64,000 nucleotides of DNA from RGEC01 sp964626685 (GCA_964626685.1 CAZVJY010000003.1:124001-188000); one strand, 5' to 3'; positions 26,348 through 34,978 are shown, counted from the stretch's first letter. Notes: generated from the sequence alone by a model not told the origin. Program-made: numbers and translations.

Positions 26348-27819
26348 TAAAAGCAGTTAAACATATTTTTAGTATACAGGGAACCGGGTTATTTGCCTGG
26401 TTCTTTGTTTTATATGCCATTCTGGGTTATGCTACCTTGCACCGTTACGGTGTGCATTACGATGAGCTTACCCAGCGCAGTATTGGCATAGAAAACGCCC
26501 GCTACATTGCAGGCTGGGGCAAATATGAAGATGTAGCACAGCACAAATATTTCGGTCCGTTGTTTGAAACCCCTGCTTATCTGCTGGAGCAACTTGTATT
26601 TACATCGCCCATGCAGTCAAAGCTGCTGCTGCGCAGGGCCCTGTTGTTTTCCATTTTTTTATTGTCGGTTTTTGGGGTTTACCGCATTGGCAGGAGACTG
26701 TATGAACATCATACAACAGCCATGCTGACGGCCATGGTCTATGCCTGCTGGCCACGATTGTTTGCTGAAGCCCATTACAATTCAAAGGATGTTTTTTTTC
26801 TGTGTATGGGTGTATTTGTGCTCTGGACTCTATCAGTAGCCATACAAACAGGGAAGTTTCCCTGGGCCGCATGCATGCTGGCTGGAATGGCAAGCACGGT
26901 AAGAATTGCGGGTGTATTTTATTTTATTCCCGTAATCTGGATTTTGTTGCATTATCGGTTGAATATAAAAAGAATGTATGCGGTCTTTATGGCTGTGTTC
27001 ATTTTTATTGTATCTTGGTATTTGGTATATCCTGCTGTCTGGAAAACCCCATGGGAAAGCATTATCGGTATATTGCGATACACAGATGAAAATCCCTGGC
27101 CATCGCCGACAATGTTAGCCGGAAAATTAATCATACCCGGAAATGTACCCGCTTATTATGCATTTTTATGGATGCTGGTAACACTGCCTCTTATGTATAT
27201 TTTTTTGTTATTTTCCGGATTTTATACTTCAATTAAAATATTTAAAAAATCACCACTGGTTCAATATTTTATTATTTTATTTATAATTACTGTTGCATAT
27301 TTGATTGTACAGAAACCTACACTATATAACGGATGGAGGCATGTGTATTTTATATATATGCCTATTGTTTTAATGATTGGCGTTTTTGTTGACAAAGTAG
27401 TTTCTCAAACTAATTTTAAAAAAATATTCGCAATAGCTTTATATCTGACTGTTTTATTGTTGTATAATATCAAATATGATTTTGTCTATTTTAATTCATT
27501 TAAGCAATTATGGAAGCCGGGTTCTTTTAGTATGGATTACTGGGGGATTAGCACCTTAGGTGCATTAAATACATTAGATCAGGATGAAAATTCTAAAAAG
27601 ATCTATGCATTTACCGAAACCATTTGGTTAAATAAACAATTAATGGGTGTTGATGCCGAAAATATCAAACAGGTTACTACACCGGATAGCGCAGATTATT
27701 TACTAGTACTAAACCGGGAGGGAAAGCTGGATTCCTATAAGTTACCTGTTATTGATATTGATGTCTACACAGGTGATACCCTTTGGAAGCTTTATGACAG
27801 GCGGTCAGCGAAGCGGTAA
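26344..27819 (+). CDS. Polytopic membrane glycosyltransferase (GT-C / ArnT-PMT-like)
   Basis: About 491 residues with ten or more hydrophobic segments. The first periplasmic loop has the acidic GT-C motif in HYDELTQRSIGIENARYI, as in undecaprenyl- or dolichyl-phosphate-sugar-dependent transferases (RgtA/PMT superfamily); HYNSKDVFFL follows. Target unknown; lipid A or surface glycan is possible. The best start is TTG at 26344, whose TTGA overlaps the gcvP stop. The second half (from ~27150) is clearly more AT-rich than the first and than neighbouring genes. The 3' end overlaps convergent tsaE by 28 nt. Confidence 0.8.
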   Translation: MIKAVKHIFSIQGTGLFAWFFVLYAILGYATLHRYGVHYDELTQRSIGIENARYIAGWGKYEDVAQHKYFGPLFETPAYLLEQLVFTSPMQSKLLLRRALLFSIFLLSVFGVYRIGRRLYEHHTTAMLTAMVYACWPRLFAEAHYNSKDVFFLCMGVFVLWTLSVAIQTGKFPWAACMLAGMASTVRIAGVFYFIPVIWILLHYRLNIKRMYAVFMAVFIFIVSWYLVYPAVWKTPWESIIGILRYTDENPWPSPTMLAGKLIIPGNVPAYYAFLWMLVTLPLMYIFLLFSGFYTSIKIFKKSPLVQYFIILFIITVAYLIVQKPTLYNGWRHVYFIYMPIVLMIGVFVDKVVSQTNFKKIFAIALYLTVLLLYNIKYDFVYFNSFKQLWKPGSFSMDYWGISTLGALNTLDQDENSKKIYAFTETIWLNKQLMGVDAENIKQVTTPDSADYLLVLNREGKLDSYKLPVIDIDVYTGDTLWKLYDRRSAKR

Positions 27820-28226
27820 AGCCGCTGGTTATCGTGATGTTCGATGTTGATGTGAAGGCAGTTTTCGCCATCCAGTAAGGCTGCGCCTACTTCGGGCCAT
27901 TCAATCAGCATCAGGCAATCATCGTTGTGGATGTATTCCAGCAGGCCCGCGTCCAGCAATTCTTCGGCACTTTTTGCCCTATACCAGTCTGTATGGCATA
28001 CCAGACGGCCTTTTCCGGTATGGTATTCATTCACAATGCCAAAAGTAGGACTGCTGGCTTCATCGCTGCTGTTCATGGCTTTGAGCAATGCGCGTATCAA
28101 TGTGGTTTTGCCCGCGCCCAGGTTTCCGGTAAATGTGATGATGCGGGGTTGCGGAGTAAGGTTGGTGATATATTCAACCACCGTTGTTATTTCGTTTTCA
28201 TCCAGCGGACCTATGCACGATTCCAT
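27792..28226 (-). CDS. tsaE: tRNA threonylcarbamoyladenosine biosynthesis ATPase TsaE
   Basis: A small (144 residue) P-loop ATPase that assists TsaB/TsaD in making t6A37 on ANN-decoding tRNAs. Walker A is GNLGAGKTTLIRALL; the SSPTFGIVNEYHTG block and the LIEWPEV motif near residue 110 are family hallmarks. The start ATG overlaps the porX stop (TAATG), so it is translated with porX. The 3' end overlaps the glycosyltransferase gene by 28 nt on the other strand. Confidence 0.95.
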   Translation of the reverse strand: MESCIGPLDENEITTVVEYITNLTPQPRIITFTGNLGAGKTTLIRALLKAMNSSDEASSPTFGIVNEYHTGKGRLVCHTDWYRAKSAEELLDAGLLEYIHNDDCLMLIEWPEVGAALLDGENCLHINIEHHDNQRLYRFADRLS

Positions 28227-29785
28227 TATGACTTGGGGCTAAGGGTTATCAGCGGACAACACATCTCTTCCAGGCTGATGCCACCGTGCTGAAAGGTATT
28301 GCGGTAGTGGTTTACGTAGTAATTGTAATTATTGGGATAGGCAAAAAAGTCGTTTTCGCGCGCAAATACAAACGAACTGCTCATATGCTGGGTGGGCAAA
28401 AATGCGTCAACCGGCTTTTTTACCTCCAGTACTTCTTTGGGATTGTAGGTAAGAGATTTGCCCTGCTTATATCTTAGGTTGGTATTTACGTTCTTGTCGC
28501 CCACAATTTTAATGGGGTCTTTTACCCGGATACTGCCATGATCAGTGGTGATTACCACCCGGCAGGGCTTTTCGGCTATGCGCTGCAAAGCTTCCCAAAG
28601 AGCGCTGTGTTTGAACCAGGTGGCCATAACATTGCGGTAGGCCGTTTCGTCCTCCGCCAGTTCGCGCACTACGTGAATATCTGTTCGTGCGTGGCTGAAA
28701 TTATCAACGAAGTTGTAAACCAGTACGTTCAGCTTGTTCTGAAACATGTTGGGAACATTGTTTACCAGGGCTTTTCCGGCATCCAGGTTGGTGATTTTAT
28801 GGTACGAAAATTTGATATCCCTGCGCAGTCTTTTCAGCATATCCTCCAGAAAATCCTTTTCAAACATGTTCTTTCCTCCTTCATCTTCATCGTTGCTCCA
28901 TTTGTCGGGGAATCTCTTTTCAATTTCGGACGGCAGCAGGCCACTGAATATGGCATTGCGGCAATATTGCGTAGTGGTGGGCAGAATGCTGAGGTACAGG
29001 TCTTCCTGATCCACACGAAATTCGTTTTGCAGGGTTTCCGATATGGCGCGCCACTGATCGAAGCGCAGGTTGTCTACCAATATCATAAAAACGGGCAAAT
29101 CGCCGTCCAGTAAGGGGTTGATAGCACGGCGAAACAGGTTGTGACTCATAATGGGGCCTTCATCGCCTGTGGTTTTGAGCATTCCCACGTAGTTGTCGGA
29201 AACATAGCGGCAAAAGTTGCGGTTGGCATCGGCTTTCTGGGTTTCAAACACCTCTTTCATGCCGTCTTCTCCGCTTTCGTGCAGTTCTATTTCCCAAAAA
29301 ACGAGTTTTTTATAAACCTCTTTCCACTCCGCAAATTCCATTTTTTCACTCACCGCCATACCAATCTGCATGAATTCCTTCTGGTAGCTTTGTGTGGTGC
29401 GCTGGGTTACAAGGCGTTTTTCATCAAGGTTCTTTTTTACCGATAACAATATCTGATTTGGGTTCACGGGTTTGATGAGGTAATCGGCGATTTTGCTGCC
29501 GATAGCCTCCTCCATGATGTGCTCCTCCTCATTTTTGGTAATCATGATCACGGGCAGGTTGGGTTTGTCCTGCTTAATACTGGCAAGGGCATCCAAACCG
29601 GAAATGCCGGGCATGTTTTCATCTAAAAATACGAGGTCAAATTCCTGTTGCTTTACCTGTTCAATGGCGTCTCTGCCGCTGCTCACGGTTACCATTTCAT
29701 ATCCTTTGCCTTCCAAGAACAATACGTGCGGTTTAAGAAGGTCTATTTCATCATCTGCCCATAGAATGCGGGGTTTGGTTGCCAT
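28226..29785 (-). CDS. porX: T9SS response regulator PorX (receiver + PglZ domain)
   Basis: 519 residues. Residues 1-120 are a CheY-like receiver: acidic ADDE, phospho-acceptor Asp in LVFLDENMPG, Thr in MITKNEEE and Lys in IKPVN. The rest is a PglZ (alkaline-phosphatase-like) domain: FMILVDNLRFDQW with the metal Asp, the nucleophile Thr in ILPTTTQYCRNAIFSGLLPSE, and TTDHGSI with metal ligands near the C-terminus. PorX with its kinase PorY and a sigma factor controls T9SS gene expression in Porphyromonas and other Bacteroidota, and the PglZ domain cleaves oligonucleotides. The ATG at 29785 is chosen. The two T9SS cargo proteins in this window fit. Confidence 0.93.
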   Translation of the reverse strand: MATKPRILWADDEIDLLKPHVLFLEGKGYEMVTVSSGRDAIEQVKQQEFDLVFLDENMPGISGLDALASIKQDKPNLPVIMITKNEEEHIMEEAIGSKIADYLIKPVNPNQILLSVKKNLDEKRLVTQRTTQSYQKEFMQIGMAVSEKMEFAEWKEVYKKLVFWEIELHESGEDGMKEVFETQKADANRNFCRYVSDNYVGMLKTTGDEGPIMSHNLFRRAINPLLDGDLPVFMILVDNLRFDQWRAISETLQNEFRVDQEDLYLSILPTTTQYCRNAIFSGLLPSEIEKRFPDKWSNDEDEGGKNMFEKDFLEDMLKRLRRDIKFSYHKITNLDAGKALVNNVPNMFQNKLNVLVYNFVDNFSHARTDIHVVRELAEDETAYRNVMATWFKHSALWEALQRIAEKPCRVVITTDHGSIRVKDPIKIVGDKNVNTNLRYKQGKSLTYNPKEVLEVKKPVDAFLPTQHMSSSFVFARENDFFAYPNNYNYYVNHYRNTFQHGGISLEEMCCPLITLSPKS

Positions 29786-29873
29786 AATCAATTAAAACGT
29801 GAAAATACAATAAAATATTGGCACGGGAGGACTGTTTTTCGATTCTTCTGCGTGTGGAAACGACAAAACAGTT

Positions 29874-29908
29874 TTTTGCCCTGTAAGTGTTTTTCAACCC
29901 TAATTTTG
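29874..29908 (+). promoter_or_regulatory. Promoter of the thiamine pyrophosphokinase gene
   Basis: TTTTG ending at 29878, 22 nt, then TAATTTTG (29901-29908). The -7 box ends exactly 4 nt before the GTG start, so the transcript is probably leaderless and a TPP riboswitch is excluded for this gene. Confidence 0.5.
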
Positions 29909-29912
29909 TGCT

Positions 29913-30575
29913 GTGTCATCCCATCACTTTGTTCGCGACGGACAGGAACCCGCCCTCATCATTGCCAACGGCGCCGAATGCGATTCGGAACTGCTGGGGC
30001 AGCTGCTGGAGTGGAATCCGTATGTGCTGGTGCTGGACGGTGCGCTGCAACGGGTGCTGGATATGAACATCAGGGTGGATGCGGTGCTGGGCGATTTTGA
30101 CTCGGTGGCGCCCGGCTGGGATTCACATGCAGCCATGCAGGGCGTACGCATTGTGCATGCACCGGATCAGGAACTCACAGATTTGCAAAAAGGCATCGAG
30201 TTTTTGATTGCCGAAGGACAACAGGCTGCACACATTGTGTGGGCCACGGGACGGCGCAGCGACCACCATTTCAACAACCTGGCTACGTTGCCGGCCTATT
30301 CGGGTCGCATAGAGCTTACCATCATCGATGATCATTCCCGCATTTATAATTTGCCCAAAAGCTTCAAAAAGTGGTATCCGAAAGATACGGTGCTGTCGCT
30401 CATACCGGTGATGGATGCCGGTGGTATTCATACCTCCAATCTTGCGTTTGCCTTACAAAACGAAGCCTTGCATTTTCCGGGCCGAAGCGGCAGCAGCAAC
30501 CGGGTGGCGGAGGATGGTTTTGTGGAGATTCGGTATGAGACCGGGCACCTGCTGCTGATGGAATGCAGGGATTAA
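29913..30575 (+). CDS. thiN: Thiamine pyrophosphokinase
   Basis: Transfers pyrophosphate from ATP to thiamine, making thiamine diphosphate. 220 residues. ALIIANGAE at the N-terminus; VLGDFDSV with the catalytic Asp pair (~55-60); the substrate region DQELTDLQKGIEF (the family D-x-T-D motif); WATGRRSDHHFNNL; and a C-terminal beta domain binding thiamine (SLIPVMDAGGIHT, then SSNRVAEDGFVEIRYETGHLLLM). The start is GTG, supported by the adjacent promoter box. Next gene xth follows after 22 nt with its own -7 box. Confidence 0.92.
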   Translation: MSSHHFVRDGQEPALIIANGAECDSELLGQLLEWNPYVLVLDGALQRVLDMNIRVDAVLGDFDSVAPGWDSHAAMQGVRIVHAPDQELTDLQKGIEFLIAEGQQAAHIVWATGRRSDHHFNNLATLPAYSGRIELTIIDDHSRIYNLPKSFKKWYPKDTVLSLIPVMDAGGIHTSNLAFALQNEALHFPGRSGSSNRVAEDGFVEIRYETGHLLLMECRD

Positions 30576-30585
30576 TTACACACAT

Positions 30586-30593
30586 TACCTTTG
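30586..30593 (+). promoter_or_regulatory. -7 element of xth (TACCTTTG)
   Basis: TACCTTTG, four bases (CATC), then the xth ATG at 30598. The geometry is the same as at maf and several other genes here. Confidence 0.5.
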
Positions 30594-30597
30594 CATC

Positions 30598-31356
30598 ATG
30601 AAAATTCTTACCTACAACGTAAATGGTATACGCAGTGCGGCTTCCAAAGGTCTTTTTGATTTTTTGAAGGAGGAAAACCCCGATGTGGTTTGCCTGCAGG
30701 AAATCAAGGCCACGCAGGACCAGGCCGATATTGCTGCCATTGAAGCGCTGGGGTATCATCACTACTGGTTTTCGGCCATCAAAAAAGGCTACAGTGGGGT
30801 GGCTGTTTTCAGCAAGAAAGCACCCAAACACGTGCACTACGGTTGCGATCAGGAGGAATATGACCATGAAGGCCGTGTTATTCGCGCCGATTATGAAGAT
30901 TTCAGCGTTATCTCTGCCTATTTCCCCAGCGGCACCAGCGGTGATCACCGCCAGGATGTGAAATACCGCTTTCTGGATTTTTTCTTCGATTACTGCAACG
31001 AGCTCCGCAAAACCTTACCCGGACTGGTGGTATGCGGCGATTACAATATTTGCCACAAGCCCATAGACATTCACGATCCGGTGAGCAACAAAAACACCAC
31101 CGGCTTTTTGCCCGAAGAGCGCGCCTGGATGGATAAATGGTTTGACAACGGCATGGTCGATACCTTCCGCGAGTTTCACCCCGAGCCACACCGCTATACC
31201 TGGTGGAGTTTTCGGGCCAATGCCAGGGCAAATAACAAGGGCTGGCGCATCGATTATATCAGCGTTTCCGATAATCTAAAAAAACGGCTTAAAGGGGCGG
31301 ACATTCTGGCAGATGCGAAGCATTCGGATCATTGTCCGTCGTATGTGGTGTTGTAA
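30598..31356 (+). CDS. xth: Exodeoxyribonuclease III / AP endonuclease
   Basis: Base-excision repair enzyme that cuts 5' of abasic sites and has 3' repair activity. 252 residues of the Xth (EEP) family. Metal and catalytic motifs in order: TYNVNGIRSA, CLQEIKATQDQ (metal Glu), YFPSG, VVCGDYNICHKPIDI (Asp/Asn), the WWSF block and DAKHSDHCPSYV at the C-terminus (catalytic Asp-His). Complete. Convergent with purM. Confidence 0.96.
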   Translation: MKILTYNVNGIRSAASKGLFDFLKEENPDVVCLQEIKATQDQADIAAIEALGYHHYWFSAIKKGYSGVAVFSKKAPKHVHYGCDQEEYDHEGRVIRADYEDFSVISAYFPSGTSGDHRQDVKYRFLDFFFDYCNELRKTLPGLVVCGDYNICHKPIDIHDPVSNKNTTGFLPEERAWMDKWFDNGMVDTFREFHPEPHRYTWWSFRANARANNKGWRIDYISVSDNLKKRLKGADILADAKHSDHCPSYVVL

Positions 31357-31357
31357 A

Positions 31358-31375
31358 GTCGCATCTTGGTGCGAC
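31358..31375. terminator. Hairpin between convergent xth and purM
   Basis: GTCGCA (31358-31363) pairs with TGCGAC (31370-31375) around TCTTGG. It lies between two convergent stop codons and is a reasonable shared terminator, but it lacks a long T-run. Its GTCGCA arms also resemble the REP-like unit at 57186. Confidence 0.4.
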
Positions 31376-31382
31376 GCCTTAT

Positions 31383-32546
31383 TTAATACCTCAGCTCACC
31401 CCATTCACCTGAAATGGTGAGGGATTTGGTATCCGAGGCCTCGGTGTAGCCAATAATCTGGCTATCGATATCATACAATTTGGCGAGCTGCACCATCGTT
31501 TCAGCCGATTTTTCATCGGTGTAAATTTCCAAGCGGTGACCCATGTTGAAGACCCTGAACATTTCATCCCACGCAGTACCGCTTTCTTCTTTAATCATCT
31601 GAAACAGGGGAGGGATGGGCAACAGATTGTTTTTCACCACATGCAGGTTGTCGGTGAAGTGTAACACCTTGGTTTGTCCGCCGCCACTGCAATGCACCAT
31701 GCCTTTCACAGCCGGACGCAATTCTTTCAGAATGCTTTGTACCAGCGGGGCGTAGGTTCTTGTGGGCGAGAGCACCAGTTTTCCCGCATCCAGCGGGCTG
31801 CCGGCCACCGCATCGGTGAGTTTTTTGCTGCCGCAGTACACCACGTTTTCGGGCAGGGCTGTGTCGTAGGATTCCGGATATCTTTCGCGGTATTCCGCGC
31901 TGAAAACGTCATGGCGGGCACTGGTTAGGCCATTGCTGCCCATGCCGCCGTTGTATTCACTTTCGTAGGTGGCTTTTCCGTAGGATGCAAAACCCACAAT
32001 CACTTGCCCCGGAGCGATGGTATGGTTGCTAATGATATCGCTGCGTTTGGCCCGGGCAGTTAATGTAGAATCCACAATAACCGTGCGAACCAGATCGCCC
32101 ACATCGGCGGTTTCGCCACCGGTGGTGTAGATTTCAATGCCCATGTCGCGCATGTTGGCGCAAAACTCCTCGGTGCCGTTGATGATAGCGGCAATAACTT
32201 CTCCAGGAATCCGGTTTTTGTTGCGACCGATGGTGCTGCTGAGCAGGAAAGGACCGGTAACACCCACACAGAGCAGGTCATCGGTATTCATCACAATGGC
32301 ATCCTGTGCAATGCCTTTCCACACGTCCATGTCGCCGGTTTCGCGCCAGTATAGGTATGCAAGGCTGCTTTTGGTGCCCGCCCCGTCTGCGTGCATGATG
32401 TTGCAGTATTCGGGGTCGTTGCCCAGTAAATCGGGAATGATTTTACAGAATGCTTTGGGATACAGGCCTTTGTCTACGTGGCGTATGGCGTTATGAACAT
32501 CTTCCTTTTGGCTGGAAACACCGCGCAAACCGTATTTGTCCTGCAT
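31383..32546 (-). CDS. purM: AIR synthase (phosphoribosylformylglycinamidine cyclo-ligase) type protein
   Basis: PurM closes the imidazole ring of AIR in purine synthesis using ATP. 387 residues from the ATG at 32546 (MQDKYGLRGVSSQKED). Family marks: MHADGAGTKSSLAYLYW, a Bacteroidota form of the PurM DGVGTK block; TDDLLCVG; the GGETADVGDLV block; and GHRLEIYT near the end. It is somewhat longer than enterobacterial PurM (~345). The start is fixed by a TATATTTG box ending 4 nt upstream. It stands apart from other pur genes. Confidence 0.9.
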   Translation of the reverse strand: MQDKYGLRGVSSQKEDVHNAIRHVDKGLYPKAFCKIIPDLLGNDPEYCNIMHADGAGTKSSLAYLYWRETGDMDVWKGIAQDAIVMNTDDLLCVGVTGPFLLSSTIGRNKNRIPGEVIAAIINGTEEFCANMRDMGIEIYTTGGETADVGDLVRTVIVDSTLTARAKRSDIISNHTIAPGQVIVGFASYGKATYESEYNGGMGSNGLTSARHDVFSAEYRERYPESYDTALPENVVYCGSKKLTDAVAGSPLDAGKLVLSPTRTYAPLVQSILKELRPAVKGMVHCSGGGQTKVLHFTDNLHVVKNNLLPIPPLFQMIKEESGTAWDEMFRVFNMGHRLEIYTDEKSAETMVQLAKLYDIDSQIIGYTEASDTKSLTISGEWGELRY

Positions 32547-32550
32547 GGTG

Positions 32551-32558
32551 CAAATATA
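32551..32558 (-). promoter_or_regulatory. -7 element of purM (TATATTTG)
   Basis: Minus strand TATATTTG, four bases (CACC), then the purM ATG. It decides the start against an in-frame codon 45 nt upstream, which would lie upstream of the -7 box. Confidence 0.55.
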
Positions 32559-32580
32559 CGTGATTGTCAGGCATTGGAGA

Positions 32581-32613
32581 AGAATTGACAACTTTCAAAA
32601 AGTTGTCAATTCT
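32581..32613. repeat. 15-bp perfect inverted repeat in the purM-surE divergent gap
   Basis: AGAATTGACAACTTT (32581-32595) is perfectly repeated in inverse at 32599-32613 around a 3-nt centre (CAA). It sits midway between the divergent start codons, 22 nt upstream of the purM -7 box and 15 nt upstream of the surE -7-like box. It could be a shared operator or a hairpin. No T-run follows and no gene end is near, so a terminator is unlikely. Confidence 0.85.
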
Positions 32614-32628
32614 GCAGCATAAATCCCC

Positions 32629-32636
32629 GAATTTTG
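32629..32636 (+). promoter_or_regulatory. -7-like element of surE (GAATTTTG)
   Basis: GAATTTTG, four bases (CAAC), then the surE ATG at 32641. One mismatch to TAnnTTTG, same spacing as at neighbouring genes. Confidence 0.4.
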
Positions 32637-32640
32637 CAAC

Positions 32641-33411
32641 ATGACCAAACCCCTGATATTGATCAGCAACGATGACGGCATTACCTCGCCGGGTATTTCG
32701 GCACTGGTGGAAACCATGCTGGAACTGGGCGATGTAATTGTGGTAGCTCCCGATAAACCCCAGAGCGCCATGGGACACGCCATTACCATCAATCAGCCCA
32801 TACGCCTTACCAAAGTGGAACTTTTTCAGGGTGTGGAAGCATGGCAGTGTAGCGGTACCCCCGTGGATTGCGTGAAAATCGCCATCGATAAGATATTGCC
32901 ACGCAAACCGGATCTGATGGTATCGGGCGTTAATCATGGTTCAAACAGCAGTATTAACGTGATTTACAGCGGAACCATGAGTGCCGCCATGGAAGGGGCC
33001 ATTGATGGCATGAAAGCCATTGGCTTTTCGCTCTGCGATTACAGCTGGGAGGCTGATTTTATTCCTGCAAAACCGTTCATCAAAAAGATAGCAGAGAACG
33101 TGCTTTCCCACGATATACCTTACGGAACTCTTTTGAATGTAAATATCCCCAAGCCTGAGGATGGCGTTATCAAAGGTATTAAGGTTTGCCGCCAGGCCCA
33201 GGCCAAATGGAAGGAAGATTTTGATCAGCGCACCGACCCGTTTGGGCGCACGTATTACTGGATGACCGGTAAATTTGTGAATATGGACCAAGGACAGGAT
33301 ACCGACGAGTGGGCTTTGCAAAACGGATATGTTTCCGTGGTGCCCACCATGTTTGATTTAACGGATCACCAGCGCATAGGAGCTATAAATAACTGGGATT
33401 TAAATGGATAG
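32641..33411 (+). CDS. surE: 5'/3'-nucleotidase SurE
   Basis: Metal-dependent nucleoside monophosphatase, linked to stationary-phase survival. 256 residues. N-terminal ISNDDGITSPGI carries the metal Asp pair, followed by VVAPDKPQSAMGHAITI (Ser/Asn ligands), SGTPVDCVKIAI and VSGVNHGSNSSINVIYSGTMSAAMEG. Overlaps the following small membrane-protein gene by 8 nt and forms a three-gene unit with lpxB. Confidence 0.96.
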   Translation: MTKPLILISNDDGITSPGISALVETMLELGDVIVVAPDKPQSAMGHAITINQPIRLTKVELFQGVEAWQCSGTPVDCVKIAIDKILPRKPDLMVSGVNHGSNSSINVIYSGTMSAAMEGAIDGMKAIGFSLCDYSWEADFIPAKPFIKKIAENVLSHDIPYGTLLNVNIPKPEDGVIKGIKVCRQAQAKWKEDFDQRTDPFGRTYYWMTGKFVNMDQGQDTDEWALQNGYVSVVPTMFDLTDHQRIGAINNWDLNG

Positions 33412-33700
33412 GATTATTCAACTGGTAAGCGGCTTGCTCATTGCCGCCATGTTGCCCATGCTGGTGGCGGGTTGGATTGCTATGGCCCAGGGCATACAGT
33501 TTCAAACCATCATTTATGCCATTTTACACGGCGAAGGATTTTACAATACCTACTATCAGGTGGGTGTGGCCGCCAATATTGGTATATTCTTCCTCGTTAT
33601 GCGCAACCCCAAACTGCTCAATTTTGGCAGGGGATGGCTAATCGGTACTGTATTGAACGCATTGTGGACCATTATTATTGACCTGAACTGGTTTACATGA
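33404..33700 (+). CDS. Small membrane protein between surE and lpxB
   Basis: 98 residues with three hydrophobic segments (~8-28, 50-66, 78-94) and little else. No recognised domain. It overlaps surE by 8 nt, and its stop overlaps the lpxB ATG (ATGA), so it is part of the surE-lpxB operon and translated from it. A role near the inner membrane is likely, but no function can be named. Confidence 0.75.
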   Translation: MDRIIQLVSGLLIAAMLPMLVAGWIAMAQGIQFQTIIYAILHGEGFYNTYYQVGVAANIGIFFLVMRNPKLLNFGRGWLIGTVLNALWTIIIDLNWFT

Positions 33701-34821
33701 GCCGTGCCCGCAAATATTACCTTGTAGCGGGAGAGGCCAGCGGCGATTTGCACGGAGCCAATCTGATTAAGGCTATTAAAGCCTTGGATGCAGATGCTGA
33801 AATACGCTGCTGGGGCGGAGATTTGATGCGGGATGCCGGTGGCGAACTGGTTTCGCATTACCGTGAGCGGGCGTTTATGGGATTGTGGGAAGTGATTAAA
33901 AATATCCGTGCCATTTCGGGTTTTTTGCGCAAGGCCAAAGAAGATATTGCTGCCTGGAAGCCCGATGTGCTGGTGCTGATAGACAATCCGGGATTTAACA
34001 TGCGACTAGCGAAATTTGCCCACATACAGGAAATTCCGGTGCATTACTACATTGCGCCCAAGGTGTGGGCATGGAATACAGGACGTGTTAAGGGCATTCG
34101 TGCCTATGTTGATACTTTGTATTCCATTTTGCCGTTTGAAATTGATTTTTTTAAAAAACACGGGGTGGATGCAACCTACGTGGGCAATCCTGTGATGGAT
34201 GAAATAGCGGCTTTTCATCAATTGCAGAAAGTTAAATCGCAATATGACGGAAATAAAATAAGCATAGCCTTGTTGCCTGGTAGCAGGTCCAACGAGATTG
34301 ACAATGCCATGCCCGTAATGCTGGAGTTGGCAGCCCTAAAACCCGACTGGAACTTCAGGGTGGCCGTAGCGCCCAGTTTTGACCGTTCGTTTTATAACCG
34401 TTACACCTTTTTGCCCAATATGGAATTGTGCGAAGGAAAAACATACGAGGTGTTGGCAGGCAGTACTGCTGCTGTGGTAACCAGCGGAACGGCCACGCTG
34501 GAGACGGCGTTGTTAAATGTGCCGCAGGTGGTTTGCTACCGGGTGGCGGCGCTCACCTACGCCATCGGCAGGCGGGTGATTAAGGTGCCGTATATTTCAT
34601 TGGTGAATTTGATATTAAACAAACCAGCGGTGCCTGAACTGATACAAGCGGATTTTACGGCAGAAAAAATCGGGAAGCAGCTGGAAGGTCTGGTTGATGG
34701 GCCTCAACGGCAGTTGCAGCTGGATGATTATACCTTGCTGTCATCCATGGTAGGCGGACCCGGAGCTTCGGCTCGGGTAGCGGAGGCGGTGGTGGGTTTT
34801 GCAAAAAAGTTGCGCAAGTAA
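33697..34821 (+). CDS. lpxB: Lipid-A-disaccharide synthase
   Basis: GT19 enzyme joining UDP-2,3-diacylglucosamine and lipid X to form the tetraacyldisaccharide core of lipid A on the inner membrane face. 374 residues. N-terminal VAGEASGDLHGANLIKA; LVLIDNPGFNMRLAK; YYIAPKVWAWNTGR; ALLPGSRSNEI; the UDP-binding VTSGTATLETALLNVPQVVCYR; and VPYISLVNLI. Complete and standard. Confirms a lipid A-bearing outer membrane. Confidence 0.97.
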   Translation: MSRARKYYLVAGEASGDLHGANLIKAIKALDADAEIRCWGGDLMRDAGGELVSHYRERAFMGLWEVIKNIRAISGFLRKAKEDIAAWKPDVLVLIDNPGFNMRLAKFAHIQEIPVHYYIAPKVWAWNTGRVKGIRAYVDTLYSILPFEIDFFKKHGVDATYVGNPVMDEIAAFHQLQKVKSQYDGNKISIALLPGSRSNEIDNAMPVMLELAALKPDWNFRVAVAPSFDRSFYNRYTFLPNMELCEGKTYEVLAGSTAAVVTSGTATLETALLNVPQVVCYRVAALTYAIGRRVIKVPYISLVNLILNKPAVPELIQADFTAEKIGKQLEGLVDGPQRQLQLDDYTLLSSMVGGPGASARVAEAVVGFAKKLRK

Positions 34822-34841
34822 TGAGTAAAGTATTAAATTTG
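34810..34841 (+). promoter_or_regulatory. Promoter of tRNA-Ala
   Basis: TTG (34810-34812), 21 nt, TAAATTTG (34834-34841). It overlaps the end of lpxB and lies 10 nt before the mature tRNA 5' end. Confidence 0.6.
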
Positions 34842-34849
34842 CAGTTCTA

Positions 34850-34925
<76 letters not shown>

Positions 34926-34928
34926 CCG

Positions 34929-34957
34929 AAGCCCCAATTAGGGGCTTTTTTCTTTTT
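34929..34957 (+). terminator. Terminator of tRNA-Ala
   Basis: AAGCCCC (34929-34935), loop AATTA, GGGGCTT (34941-34947), then a long T-run. Confidence 0.9.
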
Positions 34958-34967
34958 TAAACCGTCG

Positions 34968-34978
34968 TCACTAGTTAA
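34968..34978. repeat. 11-bp direct repeat, left copy
   Basis: TCACTAGTTAA occurs here and again at 35466-35476. The left copy contains the stop codon of the 164-residue gene and the right copy its start codon, so the pair brackets that gene exactly. Confidence 0.7.

Noticed and set aside
29879..29912. TPP riboswitch before thiamine pyrophosphokinase
   Set aside because: The promoter box ends 4 nt before the start codon, and no THI-box-like sequence is visible.
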